35,828 bases of DNA from Caulobacteraceae bacterium (GCA_025352165.1 JANXTX010000018.1:1-35828), one strand, 5' to 3'. Positions 1-7,760 are shown, counted from the stretch's first letter. Numbers and translations: made by a program. The notes: generated by a model not told the origin, from the letters alone.

Positions 1-99
1 CTGCCCTCGGAAGTCGCCGAGGCGTACATCTATCTGATGCGCGGCGGCTACACGACCGGCCAGGTCATGCGCCTGGACGGCGGCTGGTCGATGGTCTGA
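1..99 (+). CDS. Short-chain dehydrogenase/reductase, C-terminal fragment
   Basis: The window opens inside a gene; the last 32 codons are present and end in TGA at 97-99. The peptide reads SEVAEAYIYLM then TTGQVMRLDGGWSMV, the usual C-terminal end of classical NAD(P)-dependent SDR oxidoreductases, where a GxxxxVDGG-like strand closes the Rossmann subunit. The catalytic Ser-Tyr-Lys and cofactor-binding parts lie outside the window, so the substrate cannot be judged. A palindromic repeat pair follows within 10 bases. Confidence 0.8.
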   Translation: MPSEVAEAYIYLMRGGYTTGQVMRLDGGWSMV

Positions 100-108
100 C
101 CTTGCTCA

Positions 109-231
109 CGTGCCCCCTCCCCCCTTCGGGGTCCCTCTCCCCCGTAAAGAAACGGGGGAGGATTTATCGGGTTAGCAATCCTCCTCCGCGAAGCGGGGGA
201 GGGGGACCCCGAAGGGGTGGAGGGGGCACGC
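109..231. repeat. Two-armed palindromic repeat (family A, gene-less copy)
   Basis: Two arms in inverted orientation, about 109-165 and 177-231, surround a 12-base centre. Each arm starts at the centre with aatcc/ggatt, has one hairpin (gtaaagaaac loop on the left, cgcgaagcg on the right), then a second hairpin (cccc-gaa-gggg), and ends in gccccctcc / ggagggggc. The same architecture recurs at 4120-4254 and around the DUF559 gene at 7283-7801. It lies between an SDR stop codon and a convergent hydrolase stop, so the hairpins may also end transcription, but there is no U-tract. Confidence 0.85.
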
Positions 232-260
232 GCCGCGCGCAGTCCTTGGGGGACTAATGC

Positions 261-1106
261 TCAGCCCTTCAGAAACGCCCGGGCAGCCGCGAGGAATTCG
301 TCCGGCGCGTCGAGGGGTACCGGATGGCCGGCGCCCACGACCTCCGCGAACATCGCGTTCGGAATGGTCTCGATCATCCGCGCGGCAACCTCCGGTGACA
401 GCAGATCCGATAGCGCGCCACGGATCAGCAGGGTCGGGACGGTGATATTGGCGCAGGACTTCCAGCCGGTTGCCGCGTCGCGCGGCCGAAGCGTGCTGAC
501 AGAGCGCAATGCCCGATCAAAGCGATAGGTCCAGGTCCCGTCTTCAAGGCGCATAAGGCTGTAGTCGCTGCGATGGCGATGATGATCTACCGGCGGCAGG
601 GAATTGATCGCTCGGGCGGCGGCGAACGCGGCCTCCTTGCTGGGAAATATGTCGCTGGCCTGCGAACTTGCCGCGATCCGCTGTGAGCCGGTGCGGATCA
701 GTTCAGGACCGATGTCCACGATCACCGCCGCCGCCAGTTCCGGCGGTCGACGCCCGGAGTATTCGATCGTCACCATCCCGCCCATGGATAGTCCGAGCAG
801 GGTGAAGTCGTTCAATCCCAGCGCCTTGACGAACGCCGTCAGGTCGTCCGCCATGTCCTCGATGCCGTAGGCGTCCGCCGGCGCCCAGCCGCTCTCGCCA
901 TGACCGCGTTGATCCAACGCGATCACCCGATAACGGTCGGTCATCTCCTCGGCGAAAGCGTCCCAGGAACGCGCATGCCCGGTGTAGCCATGCAACAGGA
1001 CAAGGGTCGGCGCCCCTTCTCGCGTGGATGGCCAGTCGCGATAGTGGAAGCGCAGGCCGCGCATCTCGACAAGTTCATCGGCAACCTTGGCGTTCAAACT
1101 GGACAT
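261..1106 (-). CDS. Alpha/beta-hydrolase fold protein
   Basis: 281 residues with a complete alpha/beta-hydrolase signature. LLHGYTG (37-43) forms the oxyanion hole, GLSMGG (105-110) is the nucleophile elbow with Ser107, and Asp234 and His261 (GAGHPVPLD) complete the triad. The cap region, about 135-215, is the substrate-deciding part and is not diagnostic. The protein has no signal peptide, so it should be cytoplasmic. GGGAGG stands about 8 bases before the ATG. It is divergent from the TraB/GumN-like gene across 52 bases. It could be an esterase, a C-C hydrolase or an epoxide-hydrolase-like enzyme; the sequence does not decide. Confidence 0.88.
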   Translation of the reverse strand: MSSLNAKVADELVEMRGLRFHYRDWPSTREGAPTLVLLHGYTGHARSWDAFAEEMTDRYRVIALDQRGHGESGWAPADAYGIEDMADDLTAFVKALGLNDFTLLGLSMGGMVTIEYSGRRPPELAAAVIVDIGPELIRTGSQRIAASSQASDIFPSKEAAFAAARAINSLPPVDHHRHRSDYSLMRLEDGTWTYRFDRALRSVSTLRPRDAATGWKSCANITVPTLLIRGALSDLLSPEVAARMIETIPNAMFAEVVGAGHPVPLDAPDEFLAAARAFLKG

Positions 1107-1158
1107 CAGCGGTCCTCCCGGAGACTCTTTTGAGCTATGAACCTAGCGGCTGGCGGGC

Positions 1159-2121
1159 ATGGAGTCATGGAAGTTGAAACCGCATCGGAATCTCCGCCGA
1201 CGAACCACCGCCTTGGCATTGCTGACCGCCCTGGTGCTTGGCTCGGCGCCCACCGCGGCGGAGCCTTCCTGGACGGTCGGGGAACTGACTGTCACGCCAA
1301 GGCCCGGGCCGGTGCTCTGGAAGGTGTCCCGCGGCGCGTCCGTTGTCTGGATCATCGGCACGTTGCCGGTGATGCCCAAGGGGCAGGCCTGGAACAGCGC
1401 GCGGCTGGAACGGGTGATCGACGGCGCCAATGTCGTGCTGATCCGCCCTCGCGCGACGCTCGACTTCTTTACTGTCATCGGCATCCTCACTCACCTTAAC
1501 CTGCCGCATGACCGGACCCTCGATCAGGAACTGTCGGCGGAACTGGCGGCGCGTTTCGCCCGCGTCCGGGCGCTGGTTGGCCAGAATGCCGCCCGCTACG
1601 CCCATCTAAAGCCGGTCTGGGCGGGCCTGCGCCTCTATCTGGATTACAATGCCGCCGCGAAGATGACCCGCGACGAACCGGAGGCGACGGTTATCCGGCT
1701 CGCCCACCGTCACCATGTGGTTGTCCATCCGATCGCCACCTATCGCGGCAAACCGGTGGTCAAGAACCTCGCCAATCTCACCGACGCACAGTCGCGATCA
1801 TGCCTCGCCGACGTGGTGCGGGACGTCGAGTTCGCCAGCGCCAACGCCGCGCCCGCCGCCGAGGCCTGGGCTCACGGCGACCTGAAGACCGTCCGTGCTC
1901 ACTTCGCCGAACCGGCCTTCCTGCTCTGCCTCGAGCAATCGCCGTCGTTCGTCGCGCTGGCCAACCAGAACGTCGACGACACCGTCAAGGCGATCGACGC
2001 CGCCCTCGCCCATCCCGGCAAGAGCGTCGCCGTCTTCAGCCTCGACGATCTGTTGCGCGACGGGGGCGCGTTGGCGCGGCTGAGGACGGAAGGCGCGACA
2101 GTGACCGCGCCTGAAAGCTAG
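1159..2121 (+). CDS. TraB/GumN-like secreted protein, catalytic motifs lost
   Basis: 320 residues. An arginine-rich start, a hydrophobic stretch (18-30) and an AA-E cleavage-like site near 34 form a signal peptide, so it acts outside the cytoplasm. The segment LWKVSRGASVVWIIGTLPV (53-71) matches the family opening, normally LWxVxxxxxxxYLLGTxH. The family's two GxxH motifs and an early Glu are expected at the active site. Here the first reads GTLP (67-70), the region of the last reads VFSLDD (292-297), and the Glu region reads LIRPRA. It therefore keeps the fold but probably not metal-dependent hydrolysis. Its stop overlaps the convergent flavoenzyme gene by four bases (CTAG). The start is the first ATG in frame; the ribosome site is weak. 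Confidence 0.72.
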   Translation: MESWKLKPHRNLRRRTTALALLTALVLGSAPTAAEPSWTVGELTVTPRPGPVLWKVSRGASVVWIIGTLPVMPKGQAWNSARLERVIDGANVVLIRPRATLDFFTVIGILTHLNLPHDRTLDQELSAELAARFARVRALVGQNAARYAHLKPVWAGLRLYLDYNAAAKMTRDEPEATVIRLAHRHHVVVHPIATYRGKPVVKNLANLTDAQSRSCLADVVRDVEFASANAAPAAEAWAHGDLKTVRAHFAEPAFLLCLEQSPSFVALANQNVDDTVKAIDAALAHPGKSVAVFSLDDLLRDGGALARLRTEGATVTAPES

Positions 2122-4076
2122 AGCGTCCGACCCAGGTTCGCGCCGTCGTGGATGGCGGTCATGATGGAGTTGCGGCCGCGGGCGTCGCCGATCAGGTGGT
2201 GGGAGACGCCCGCTTCGGTCAGCTCCTCGGCGAGGTCGCGGTTGGGTTCGTTGAAGCCGACCAGCACCACGGTGTTGGCGCCGATGCGGCGCGAGCGGTC
2301 GGTGAAGAGGACGCCGATCTCGATGTCGTTGCCGGTGATCCCGCGTAGGTAGTGGCCGCCGATGAACTCGAAGTCGCCCGACATCAGCCGCTCGCGCGCC
2401 GCTTCGACCGTGGAGGGAGGGAAGGGGACGTTCTCGCCCAGCTGCTGCATGCGCGAGACCAGGGTAACGCTCAGTCCAGCTTTGAGTAGCATGTCGGCAG
2501 CCGAGATCGCCTCAAACGTGCCGGTGTCGTCGAAGATCGCCGCGGGGCCCTTGAAGTCCGGCTTCGCGCCGACGCCGAACAGCCGCCAGCTGTCGAGCAC
2601 ATGCGGCAGGTCGTGGCCCGGAATCGGGCGGGCCGGGGTGGAGACCTGGAAACCGTCCGTGCGCGGGGTGGTTCCAGTGGCAATGATCACCTCGTCAGCC
2701 GCGATCTGCGCGACCTTCTCGGCATCGACCATCGAGTTGAGATGCACCACGACACCCAGGCTCTCGATCTCCTCGGTGAGCCACGAAGTAATCGCGCCGA
2801 CGTCGGCGCGGTGGGGGGCCTGCGCCGCCAGTCTCACCTGGCCGCCCAGCCGCGAGGTCGCCTCGTGAAGTTCAACGGCGTGGCCGCGCAGGGCGGCCGT
2901 CCGCGCGGCTTCAAGTCCGGCTGGGCCGCCACCAACAATCAGCACCTTCTTGACGAAAGAGGCCTTGCCGTCCGGCTCGAAGCTGATCCTGTCCTCACGC
3001 GCCGCGGCGATGTTGACGACGCAGCCGAGTACGCCGCTGGACATCAGCTGACCGACGCAGCCCATGTTGGTGCCGATGCAGGGGCGGATGCGATGCTCCT
3101 GGCCGTCGCGCGCCTTGTTGACCAGGCCCGGGTCGGCGATCAGCGCCCGCACCATGGAGATCATGTCGCCCTCGCCGCTGGCGACGATGGCGCTGGCGTG
3201 GTCGAGGGTCATGATCCTGCCGACGACGATGGTCGGCTTGGAGACTGCCCGTGTGATCACCCGGTTGGCGTCCATCTCCGCACCCAACGGCGCGTCAGAC
3301 GGCGCGATCAGCGTGTGGAAACGCCAGTAGGCGCCCATGTGCAGCGAGACATAGTCGACCAGCGGCTCGACCGCCTGGGCGATCCGCGCATTCTCGGCAG
3401 CCGCCAGCCCGCCGGGCACATGGTCCTCGTTCGGCAGCCGCACGCCCACCGCGAACTCGGCGTCGCCGACCGCCGCGCGCACCGCGTTGATCACCTCGAC
3501 CAGGAAGCGCATGCGGTTTTCCGGCGAGCCGCCGTAGTCGTCGGTGCGATTATTAAGGGCGGGGGACAGGAATTCGTGGATCAGATAGCCGCTGGAGGCA
3601 TGGATATCGACGCCATCCAGTCCGGCGTCGCGGCAGCGCACGGCAGCCGTGGCAAAGCAATGCACGACGTCGTCGATCATCGCCTTGGTCATGGCAATCG
3701 GCACGATGCCGGTCATCACGTTGGGGATGGCGCTGCATGACCAGGTTTCAGGCTGTGGGCCGACGCCGGGGTGTGAGGCACCCGGGTGATAGAGCTGCTG
3801 GAACAGCTTCATGCCGTGCGCGTGCACGCGACTGCTGATCTCCTTATAGAAGGGTAGGCAGGCGTCGGAATAGAGCGGCAGGATGGAGGGAGCGCGCGGA
3901 TGCACGCTGGTCGCCTCCATCGTCGACATGCCGACACCGCCGCGCGCCCGCGCCTCGTGATAGGCGATCAGCGACTCGCCGGTCAGCAGCGTGCCGTGCG
4001 CCGAGCGCACGATGCGATTGGGGATGGTGACACGGCCGACCTTGATCGGCTCGAACAGATTTCCGTACCGAGCCAT
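2118..4076 (-). CDS. NADH:flavin oxidoreductase, OYE/2,4-dienoyl-CoA reductase type
   Basis: 652 residues with the three-part layout of FadH and trimethylamine dehydrogenase. An FMN-binding TIM barrel spans 1-320 (N-terminal LFEPIKVGRVTIPNRIV; barrel motif GYLIHEFLSPALNNRTDDYGG region at 163-183). A short Fe-S segment spans 330-355 and an FAD/NAD(P) domain starts at GGGPAG (382-387). The Fe-S segment has Cys333, Cys340 and Cys352 in FadH spacing, but the expected second ligand is Thr336, so a normal 4Fe-4S cluster is doubtful. AAGGGAG lies 7 bases before the ATG. It lies downstream of the Rieske oxygenase on the same strand, separated by a repeat pair. Oxidative demethylation or enoate reduction are both possible. 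Confidence 0.85.
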   Translation of the reverse strand: MARYGNLFEPIKVGRVTIPNRIVRSAHGTLLTGESLIAYHEARARGGVGMSTMEATSVHPRAPSILPLYSDACLPFYKEISSRVHAHGMKLFQQLYHPGASHPGVGPQPETWSCSAIPNVMTGIVPIAMTKAMIDDVVHCFATAAVRCRDAGLDGVDIHASSGYLIHEFLSPALNNRTDDYGGSPENRMRFLVEVINAVRAAVGDAEFAVGVRLPNEDHVPGGLAAAENARIAQAVEPLVDYVSLHMGAYWRFHTLIAPSDAPLGAEMDANRVITRAVSKPTIVVGRIMTLDHASAIVASGEGDMISMVRALIADPGLVNKARDGQEHRIRPCIGTNMGCVGQLMSSGVLGCVVNIAAAREDRISFEPDGKASFVKKVLIVGGGPAGLEAARTAALRGHAVELHEATSRLGGQVRLAAQAPHRADVGAITSWLTEEIESLGVVVHLNSMVDAEKVAQIAADEVIIATGTTPRTDGFQVSTPARPIPGHDLPHVLDSWRLFGVGAKPDFKGPAAIFDDTGTFEAISAADMLLKAGLSVTLVSRMQQLGENVPFPPSTVEAARERLMSGDFEFIGGHYLRGITGNDIEIGVLFTDRSRRIGANTVVLVGFNEPNRDLAEELTEAGVSHHLIGDARGRNSIMTAIHDGANLGRTL

Positions 4077-4119
4077 GCGATCACTCCCTTGGCGGGTGGT
4101 TTGTCGTGAGCATTGCGTC

Positions 4120-4254
4120 GCTCACGGGCCCCCTCCACCCCTTCGGGGCCCCCCTCCCCCGTAAAGAGAACGGGGGAGGATTTATCCGGTTAGCAATCCT
4201 CCTCCGCGAAGCGGGGGAGGGGGACCCCGACGCCGACGTGAAGGGGGCGTGAGC
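4120..4254. repeat. Two-armed palindromic repeat (family A, gene-less copy)
   Basis: Close relative of the 109-231 copy: same hairpin loops in the same order, the same 12-base centre with one change (tatccggttagc), and nearly identical right-arm beginning. The outer ends carry gctcacg (4120-4126) and cgtgagc (4248-4254) as an exact inverted pair. In the right arm the second hairpin has degenerated (ccccgacgccgacgtg). It sits between the Rieske and flavoenzyme genes, both read leftward, so a joint transcript would pass through it. Confidence 0.85.
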
Positions 4255-4284
4255 CGTGCGCCGTTCATCCCAGTCGGGTTTCAC

Positions 4285-5703
4285 CTATTCCGGCGCAACG
4301 CCTCCCGCTTCGCCGGCGGCGATGAAGCGGTCGATCATGTGATGCATGTGTCGGATGCGCATCTCGGTGTACTTTCCGAAATGCACCAGTCCGTTGCCGG
4401 AGGCCTTCAGACCGGTCTGTACATGCGGCAGATTGCTGAAGTCCTGATCGAAAACCGCCGCCAGCCCGGCCAGTTCCGGAGGAGCGGCATCACACATCAT
4501 GTCGTCGAAACCCATTTCGATCGGCGGTGCGGGCTTCGGCCGCGGCTGGCCCTTGGGGACTCGGGCATGCATCATGATGTCCATGATGCCGCTGTCGGGG
4601 TCGAGGCCGTTCGGCCGCCAGCGATAGGTCAGCTTCTGGCCCTCGCCCGCCCAGAGGCTGATGTTCGGGAACAGGTTGTAGAGCAGAGCGTCCATCATCT
4701 CGGCGTCGGAGGCGGCGCTGTAGTCGTACCCGTCAACTGAGCTCAGCCCCTGACGGGTGAGTTCCGCAGCATAGCTGCGGGCGGATTCGCCTTCGCCAAG
4801 CACGTGCTTCTGATCGGCATTCGCCACCGGACCTCGGCGCCGCCCGCTTGGCGACATCATGTAGTCGAGAATTTCCTGCTCGGTCATCGGCTGGACGAAC
4901 GGGCTCGGCACGCCGCCGGCGGAGAACTGCCGCGTAATCCAGTCGCTGGGCATGTCGTACTGGCTGTTGACGTCGGCCAGGTTCGGCAGGATCTGAGGAT
5001 GGGTTGTGATGCTGTGATGGCTTTCCATGAAAGCCTCGGTGAGCACCTTCCAGTTGGCCGGAATCTTCCGCTGGAACCAGTGAGAGCGATAGCGGTTCTC
5101 CCAGTCGAATTTCTCGAAGTCGTCGGCCAGCGGCTTCATGTAGTGCATCAACGGCTTGGCGGACGGGTCGAAGTTCACGAAAACGAAACCGCCCCAGGTA
5201 TCGACCCTGGCCTGCGGCAGGCTCATGTCCTGCCCTTCCCATTGCGGAAAATCCCAACCGATCGGGTTATCCTTGAAGCTGCCGTCGGGGTTCCAGGCAA
5301 TGCCATGATAGGGGCAGCGGAACTCAGCCTTGCAGCCGTTCAGGGTGACCAGTTTGCGCCCGCGGTGAAGGCAGGTGTTGTAGTGCGCCTTGATCTCGCC
5401 CGGCGCGGTACGCGTGACGATCAGGCTTTTCCCGACGTTCTCATAGATGTGATAGTCGCCGACATTGGGAATGTCCTCTTCCCGGCAAGCCAGTTGCCAC
5501 ACCTTGCTCCAGACGTGCTTGACCTCCTTGTCGAAGAAGTCCTGATCGGTGTAGCGCGACGCCGCTACCGGATCGGTCCCGACATCGGGCAGCCGGCCCT
5601 CGCGCAGATAGTCGGGAACCGGGCGGCTGTCCCGGTTGAGAATGTCCTCGTAGGTGTCGCCCGGATGCCGGTCCGGTCGGCCTGGAAAAGCGGATCCATC
5701 CAT
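4285..5703 (-). CDS. Rieske non-heme iron oxygenase, large (alpha) subunit
   Basis: Numbered from an upstream GTG at 5712 (475 residues), the Rieske 2Fe-2S site is Cys114-x-His116 and Cys133-x2-His136. The mononuclear iron site is His233 and His238 within ESHHSITTHPQ, plus Asp424 before FSNLPHVQ. Glu230 replaces the usual bridging Asp. Such enzymes take electrons from a separate reductase and hydroxylate or demethylate aromatic or N-methyl substrates. I prefer the ATG at 5703 because GGGAG lies 8 bases ahead of it, while it overlaps the GTG. No small subunit or ferredoxin reductase is nearby; the flavoenzyme downstream may process its product. A promoter-like sequence and palindrome lie upstream. 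Confidence 0.9.
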   Translation of the reverse strand: MDGSAFPGRPDRHPGDTYEDILNRDSRPVPDYLREGRLPDVGTDPVAASRYTDQDFFDKEVKHVWSKVWQLACREEDIPNVGDYHIYENVGKSLIVTRTAPGEIKAHYNTCLHRGRKLVTLNGCKAEFRCPYHGIAWNPDGSFKDNPIGWDFPQWEGQDMSLPQARVDTWGGFVFVNFDPSAKPLMHYMKPLADDFEKFDWENRYRSHWFQRKIPANWKVLTEAFMESHHSITTHPQILPNLADVNSQYDMPSDWITRQFSAGGVPSPFVQPMTEQEILDYMMSPSGRRRGPVANADQKHVLGEGESARSYAAELTRQGLSSVDGYDYSAASDAEMMDALLYNLFPNISLWAGEGQKLTYRWRPNGLDPDSGIMDIMMHARVPKGQPRPKPAPPIEMGFDDMMCDAAPPELAGLAAVFDQDFSNLPHVQTGLKASGNGLVHFGKYTEMRIRHMHHMIDRFIAAGEAGGVAPE

Positions 5704-5785
5704 CGCCATCACTCCCAGTGATCATCGGCCGGTCGTGCCTTGATTGCCGCCGGTCCTCGCCCGCCTCACCTCTGAGGCCTGATAA

Positions 5786-5836
5786 GCTAATGCCGCAGCG
5801 CCGCGCGGTGTCAACAAAACTTGTAACGCATGTTGA
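5786..5836 (-). promoter_or_regulatory. Candidate promoter and operator of the Rieske oxygenase gene
   Basis: Reading leftward, TTGACA (5809-5814) is followed after 17-18 bases by ATTAGC/TTAGCT (5785-5791), a plausible -35/-10 pair about 80 bases before the oxygenase start. TCAACA-N14-TGTTGA (5811-5836) is an exact inverted repeat overlapping the -35 box, placed as a repressor site would be. No regulator gene for it is obvious nearby. Confidence 0.45.
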
Positions 5837-5859
5837 TTTTGCGCGGGCCGACGGCGCTC

Positions 5860-6942
5860 TCATTCGAGATAAAGCACGCGCAGGCGGGCGATCTTTGCCT
5901 TGTCCACGCCGAGCACCTTGTCGAGGTAGTTCTCAACCGAGCCCCATTTCGTTTCGATCTCGTCCAGAGCATAGTCGAGAAAGGGACGGCCCTGACTGTC
6001 ATAGAGCGGCCGCGCCTTCATCGGAATCCCGGCGGCCCGCAGTTTCAGATAGAAGTCGGCGACCACATTGCCCGGATATTCCCCCGGCTTGAGCGGCGGG
6101 ATCTCGTTCTCCGGCCGCCTGGCCGCGGTCGACAGATGGTAGTCCCGCAGGATCACGTCGCGCGGGACCCCCAGCGCGATCAGCACCAGCGCCGTGGCCA
6201 CTCCGGTGCGGTCCTGGCCGGCCGAGCAATGATAGGCGACCGCGCCGTTGTGGCGCAGCAGTGCGCGAAAGATCTCGCGGTATTGTTCAGCCAGCGAGGT
6301 CGGCCATTCGCGATAGATATCCATGGTCGTGGTCCTCGCCGTAGCTGGCGAAGCCAGCCGCCCGAAGATGCTGCTGCCTGGATAGTCCACCGCGAAATAC
6401 CGCGCACTGGTGCGCTCGGCGACATGATCGGGCGCCAACTGGCGCTCCTCGACCGAACGCAGGTCGATGTCTTCCTTGAGATTGAGATGGTTCAGATGCC
6501 GGTAGTCGGCGTCGTCGAGCATCGGCATGGCCGCCGTCCGGTAGATCAGACCCCAGCGCACATGTCTGCCGTCGGCCGCCGGATAGCCGCCGACATCGCG
6601 GACGTTCGAGCCCCGGTCCAGCGTCAGCAGCCGCTCGGCGACCCGCACCACCTGTCCATCGGTCTCGTCACGGAGGATCAGATAGGGCCGCGCCGGATCG
6701 CTCCAGTTAACCTGAAAGGTTCCGTCCTTGTCGCCACGCACCGCCAGCCGCGCCTTGGCGATCGATGCGTCCGGCCGCGCGGCCAGGAACACATCCACTG
6801 GATCGGGGCTCGTCCAGTGAACGGAAATCTGCTCCGGCGCGGTACGCTCGACACCGGCGCCTTCGATCGCGGCGAGGCCGGGACCGGCCGTCAGGATGCC
6901 GGCGGCCAGCGCCAGGCGCGAGATCAGGCGAAACGTTTTCAT
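5860..6942 (-). CDS. Secreted tyrosine/serine phosphatase (Y_phosphatase3 type)
   Basis: 360 residues from the ATG at 6942; a GTG nine bases upstream lacks a ribosome site, whereas GAGTGGGG precedes this ATG. MKTFRLISRLALAAGILTAG starts a signal peptide, placing the enzyme in the periplasm or outside. A beta-rich N-terminal part (about 25-105) precedes the phosphatase domain, which begins at NVRDVGGYPAADG (114-126), as in the PF13350 family. The P-loop HCSAGQDRTG (238-247) carries nucleophile Cys239 and Arg245; the Asp within the loop fits the dual-specificity, lipid-like subgroup. Substrates could be phosphotyrosine proteins or phosphoinositides. It is followed by the Rieske gene's regulatory region and appears to be a single transcription unit. 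Confidence 0.88.
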   Translation of the reverse strand: MKTFRLISRLALAAGILTAGPGLAAIEGAGVERTAPEQISVHWTSPDPVDVFLAARPDASIAKARLAVRGDKDGTFQVNWSDPARPYLILRDETDGQVVRVAERLLTLDRGSNVRDVGGYPAADGRHVRWGLIYRTAAMPMLDDADYRHLNHLNLKEDIDLRSVEERQLAPDHVAERTSARYFAVDYPGSSIFGRLASPATARTTTMDIYREWPTSLAEQYREIFRALLRHNGAVAYHCSAGQDRTGVATALVLIALGVPRDVILRDYHLSTAARRPENEIPPLKPGEYPGNVVADFYLKLRAAGIPMKARPLYDSQGRPFLDYALDEIETKWGSVENYLDKVLGVDKAKIARLRVLYLE

Positions 6943-7028
6943 GGGCCCCACTCTAACCGGCCGACGGCGGCTTGCCTAACCAGTCGCCGCCCGAATAGGC
7001 TGCCAATTCCACAGGACGAGACAGTTCG

Positions 7029-7250
7029 ATGAATCGCCGCGCAACCCTGGTCGCCCTCGCAATGTTGGCCGCGACGAGCGCCTGTTCACCCGCGCCGCGG
7101 CCCGCTCCACCACCGCCGAAGCTGGTCGCCGCAACGCCCGCGCCGCCGCCTGCGAAGGCCGGAACCATGGTCTGCCGCAGCAGCGTCGACGGACGCCCCG
7201 CCAAATGCGGAACGCCCAACGCGGTGATGGTGGGAATTAAGTTCGATTAG
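7029..7250 (+). CDS. Small proline-rich lipoprotein
   Basis: 73 residues, family not recognised. The N-terminus is a typical lipoprotein signal with charged NRR, a hydrophobic run and Cys19 in LAATSAC as the likely lipidated residue. A Pro/Ala-rich linker (21-43) leads to a short tail with two cysteines (Cys49, Cys60) that could form a disulfide. GGACGAG lies 9 bases before the ATG. It probably sits as a small envelope lipoprotein. The DUF559 element begins 32 bases after its stop. Confidence 0.65.
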   Translation: MNRRATLVALAMLAATSACSPAPRPAPPPPKLVAATPAPPPAKAGTMVCRSSVDGRPAKCGTPNAVMVGIKFD

Positions 7251-7282
7251 CCGGGGAACAGAGTAGGATTTGGATATTAGAA

Positions 7283-7340
7283 AATCCTCCTCCATGCCCT
7301 TGCATGGGGGAGGGGGACCGCGAAGCGGTGGAGGGGGCAA
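7283..7340 (+). repeat. Left 58-bp inverted-repeat arm
   Basis: Begins aatcctcctccatgccc and ends ggtggagggggcaa. The GGAGGGGG near its right end lies three bases before the GTG start of the nuclease gene and would serve as its Shine-Dalgarno sequence. Confidence 0.9.
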
Positions 7341-7760
7341 GTGCGAGCAAAAACCATTACCTTCAAACGCGCTCGCGGTATGCGGCGTCGTATGACACTG
7401 CCCGAGGTCGTGCTTTGGCATCATTTGCGAGGAAGCACGCTTGGTACGCTTCGGTTTCGTCGACAACATCCCGTTGGGGCCTACATACTGGACTTTTATT
7501 GCACCGCCGCCCGTCTGGCGATCGAAGTGGACGGAGCCGGCCACGGCCATCCTATTCAGGTGAGCCACGACGATGCTCGCGGTGCCTGGTTGCTGGACAA
7601 CGGAATCCATACGTTGCGGTTTGCGGCCGCGGACGTTCTGGACGAGCTGTCACTTGCGGATATTCTGGTCGCGATAGAGGCGGAGGCCGGTGCGCGGCTC
7701 TTGCCCCCTCCACCGCTTCGCGGTCCCCCTCCCCCATGCAAGGGCATGGAGGAGGATTAA
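7341..7760 (+). CDS. DUF559-family nuclease (PD-(D/E)XK, Vsr-like)
   Basis: 139 residues. The helical opening KRARGMRRRMTLPEVVLW (9-26), then FRRQHPVGAYILDFYC (39-54) and LAIEVDGAGH (59-68), match the DUF559/Vsr-like endonuclease core. Putative metal and catalytic residues are Asp51, Glu62, Asp64 and His68, with a DDAR segment (77-80) as in the family. No methylase or restriction partner is adjacent. GTG at 7341 is chosen because GGAGGGGG in the left repeat lies just before it; an ATG at 7380 would cut the first helix. Residues 121-139 (LPPPPLRGPPPP and so on) are translated from the right repeat arm and are not part of the domain. Function in vivo is unknown; nicking at its own repeat is a hypothesis. 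Confidence 0.8.
   Translation: MRAKTITFKRARGMRRRMTLPEVVLWHHLRGSTLGTLRFRRQHPVGAYILDFYCTAARLAIEVDGAGHGHPIQVSHDDARGAWLLDNGIHTLRFAAADVLDELSLADILVAIEAEAGARLLPPPPLRGPPPPCKGMEED
7701..7758 (-). repeat. Right 58-bp inverted-repeat arm
   Basis: Exact reverse complement of 7283-7340. Read in the nuclease frame it encodes the proline-rich tail; its last base is the T of the TAA stop at 7758-7760. Confidence 0.9.

Larger units (their letters stand above)
7283..7758. mobile_element. DUF559 nuclease flanked by perfect 58-bp inverted repeats
   Basis: Positions 7283-7340 and the reverse complement of 7701-7758 are identical over all 58 bases on direct reading. Each arm contains two hairpins (atgc-cctt-gcat and ccgc-gaa-gcgg). 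The nuclease start codon is the first base after the left arm and its stop codon straddles the end of the right arm. Only 360 bases are unique. The arms match in layout the gene-less pairs at 109-231 and 4120-4254. The element is left of a decayed extra arm and right of aggatt-N12, the spacing found at the centre of those pairs. No target-site duplication was recognised. That it is or was mobile is inference. Confidence 0.7.
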
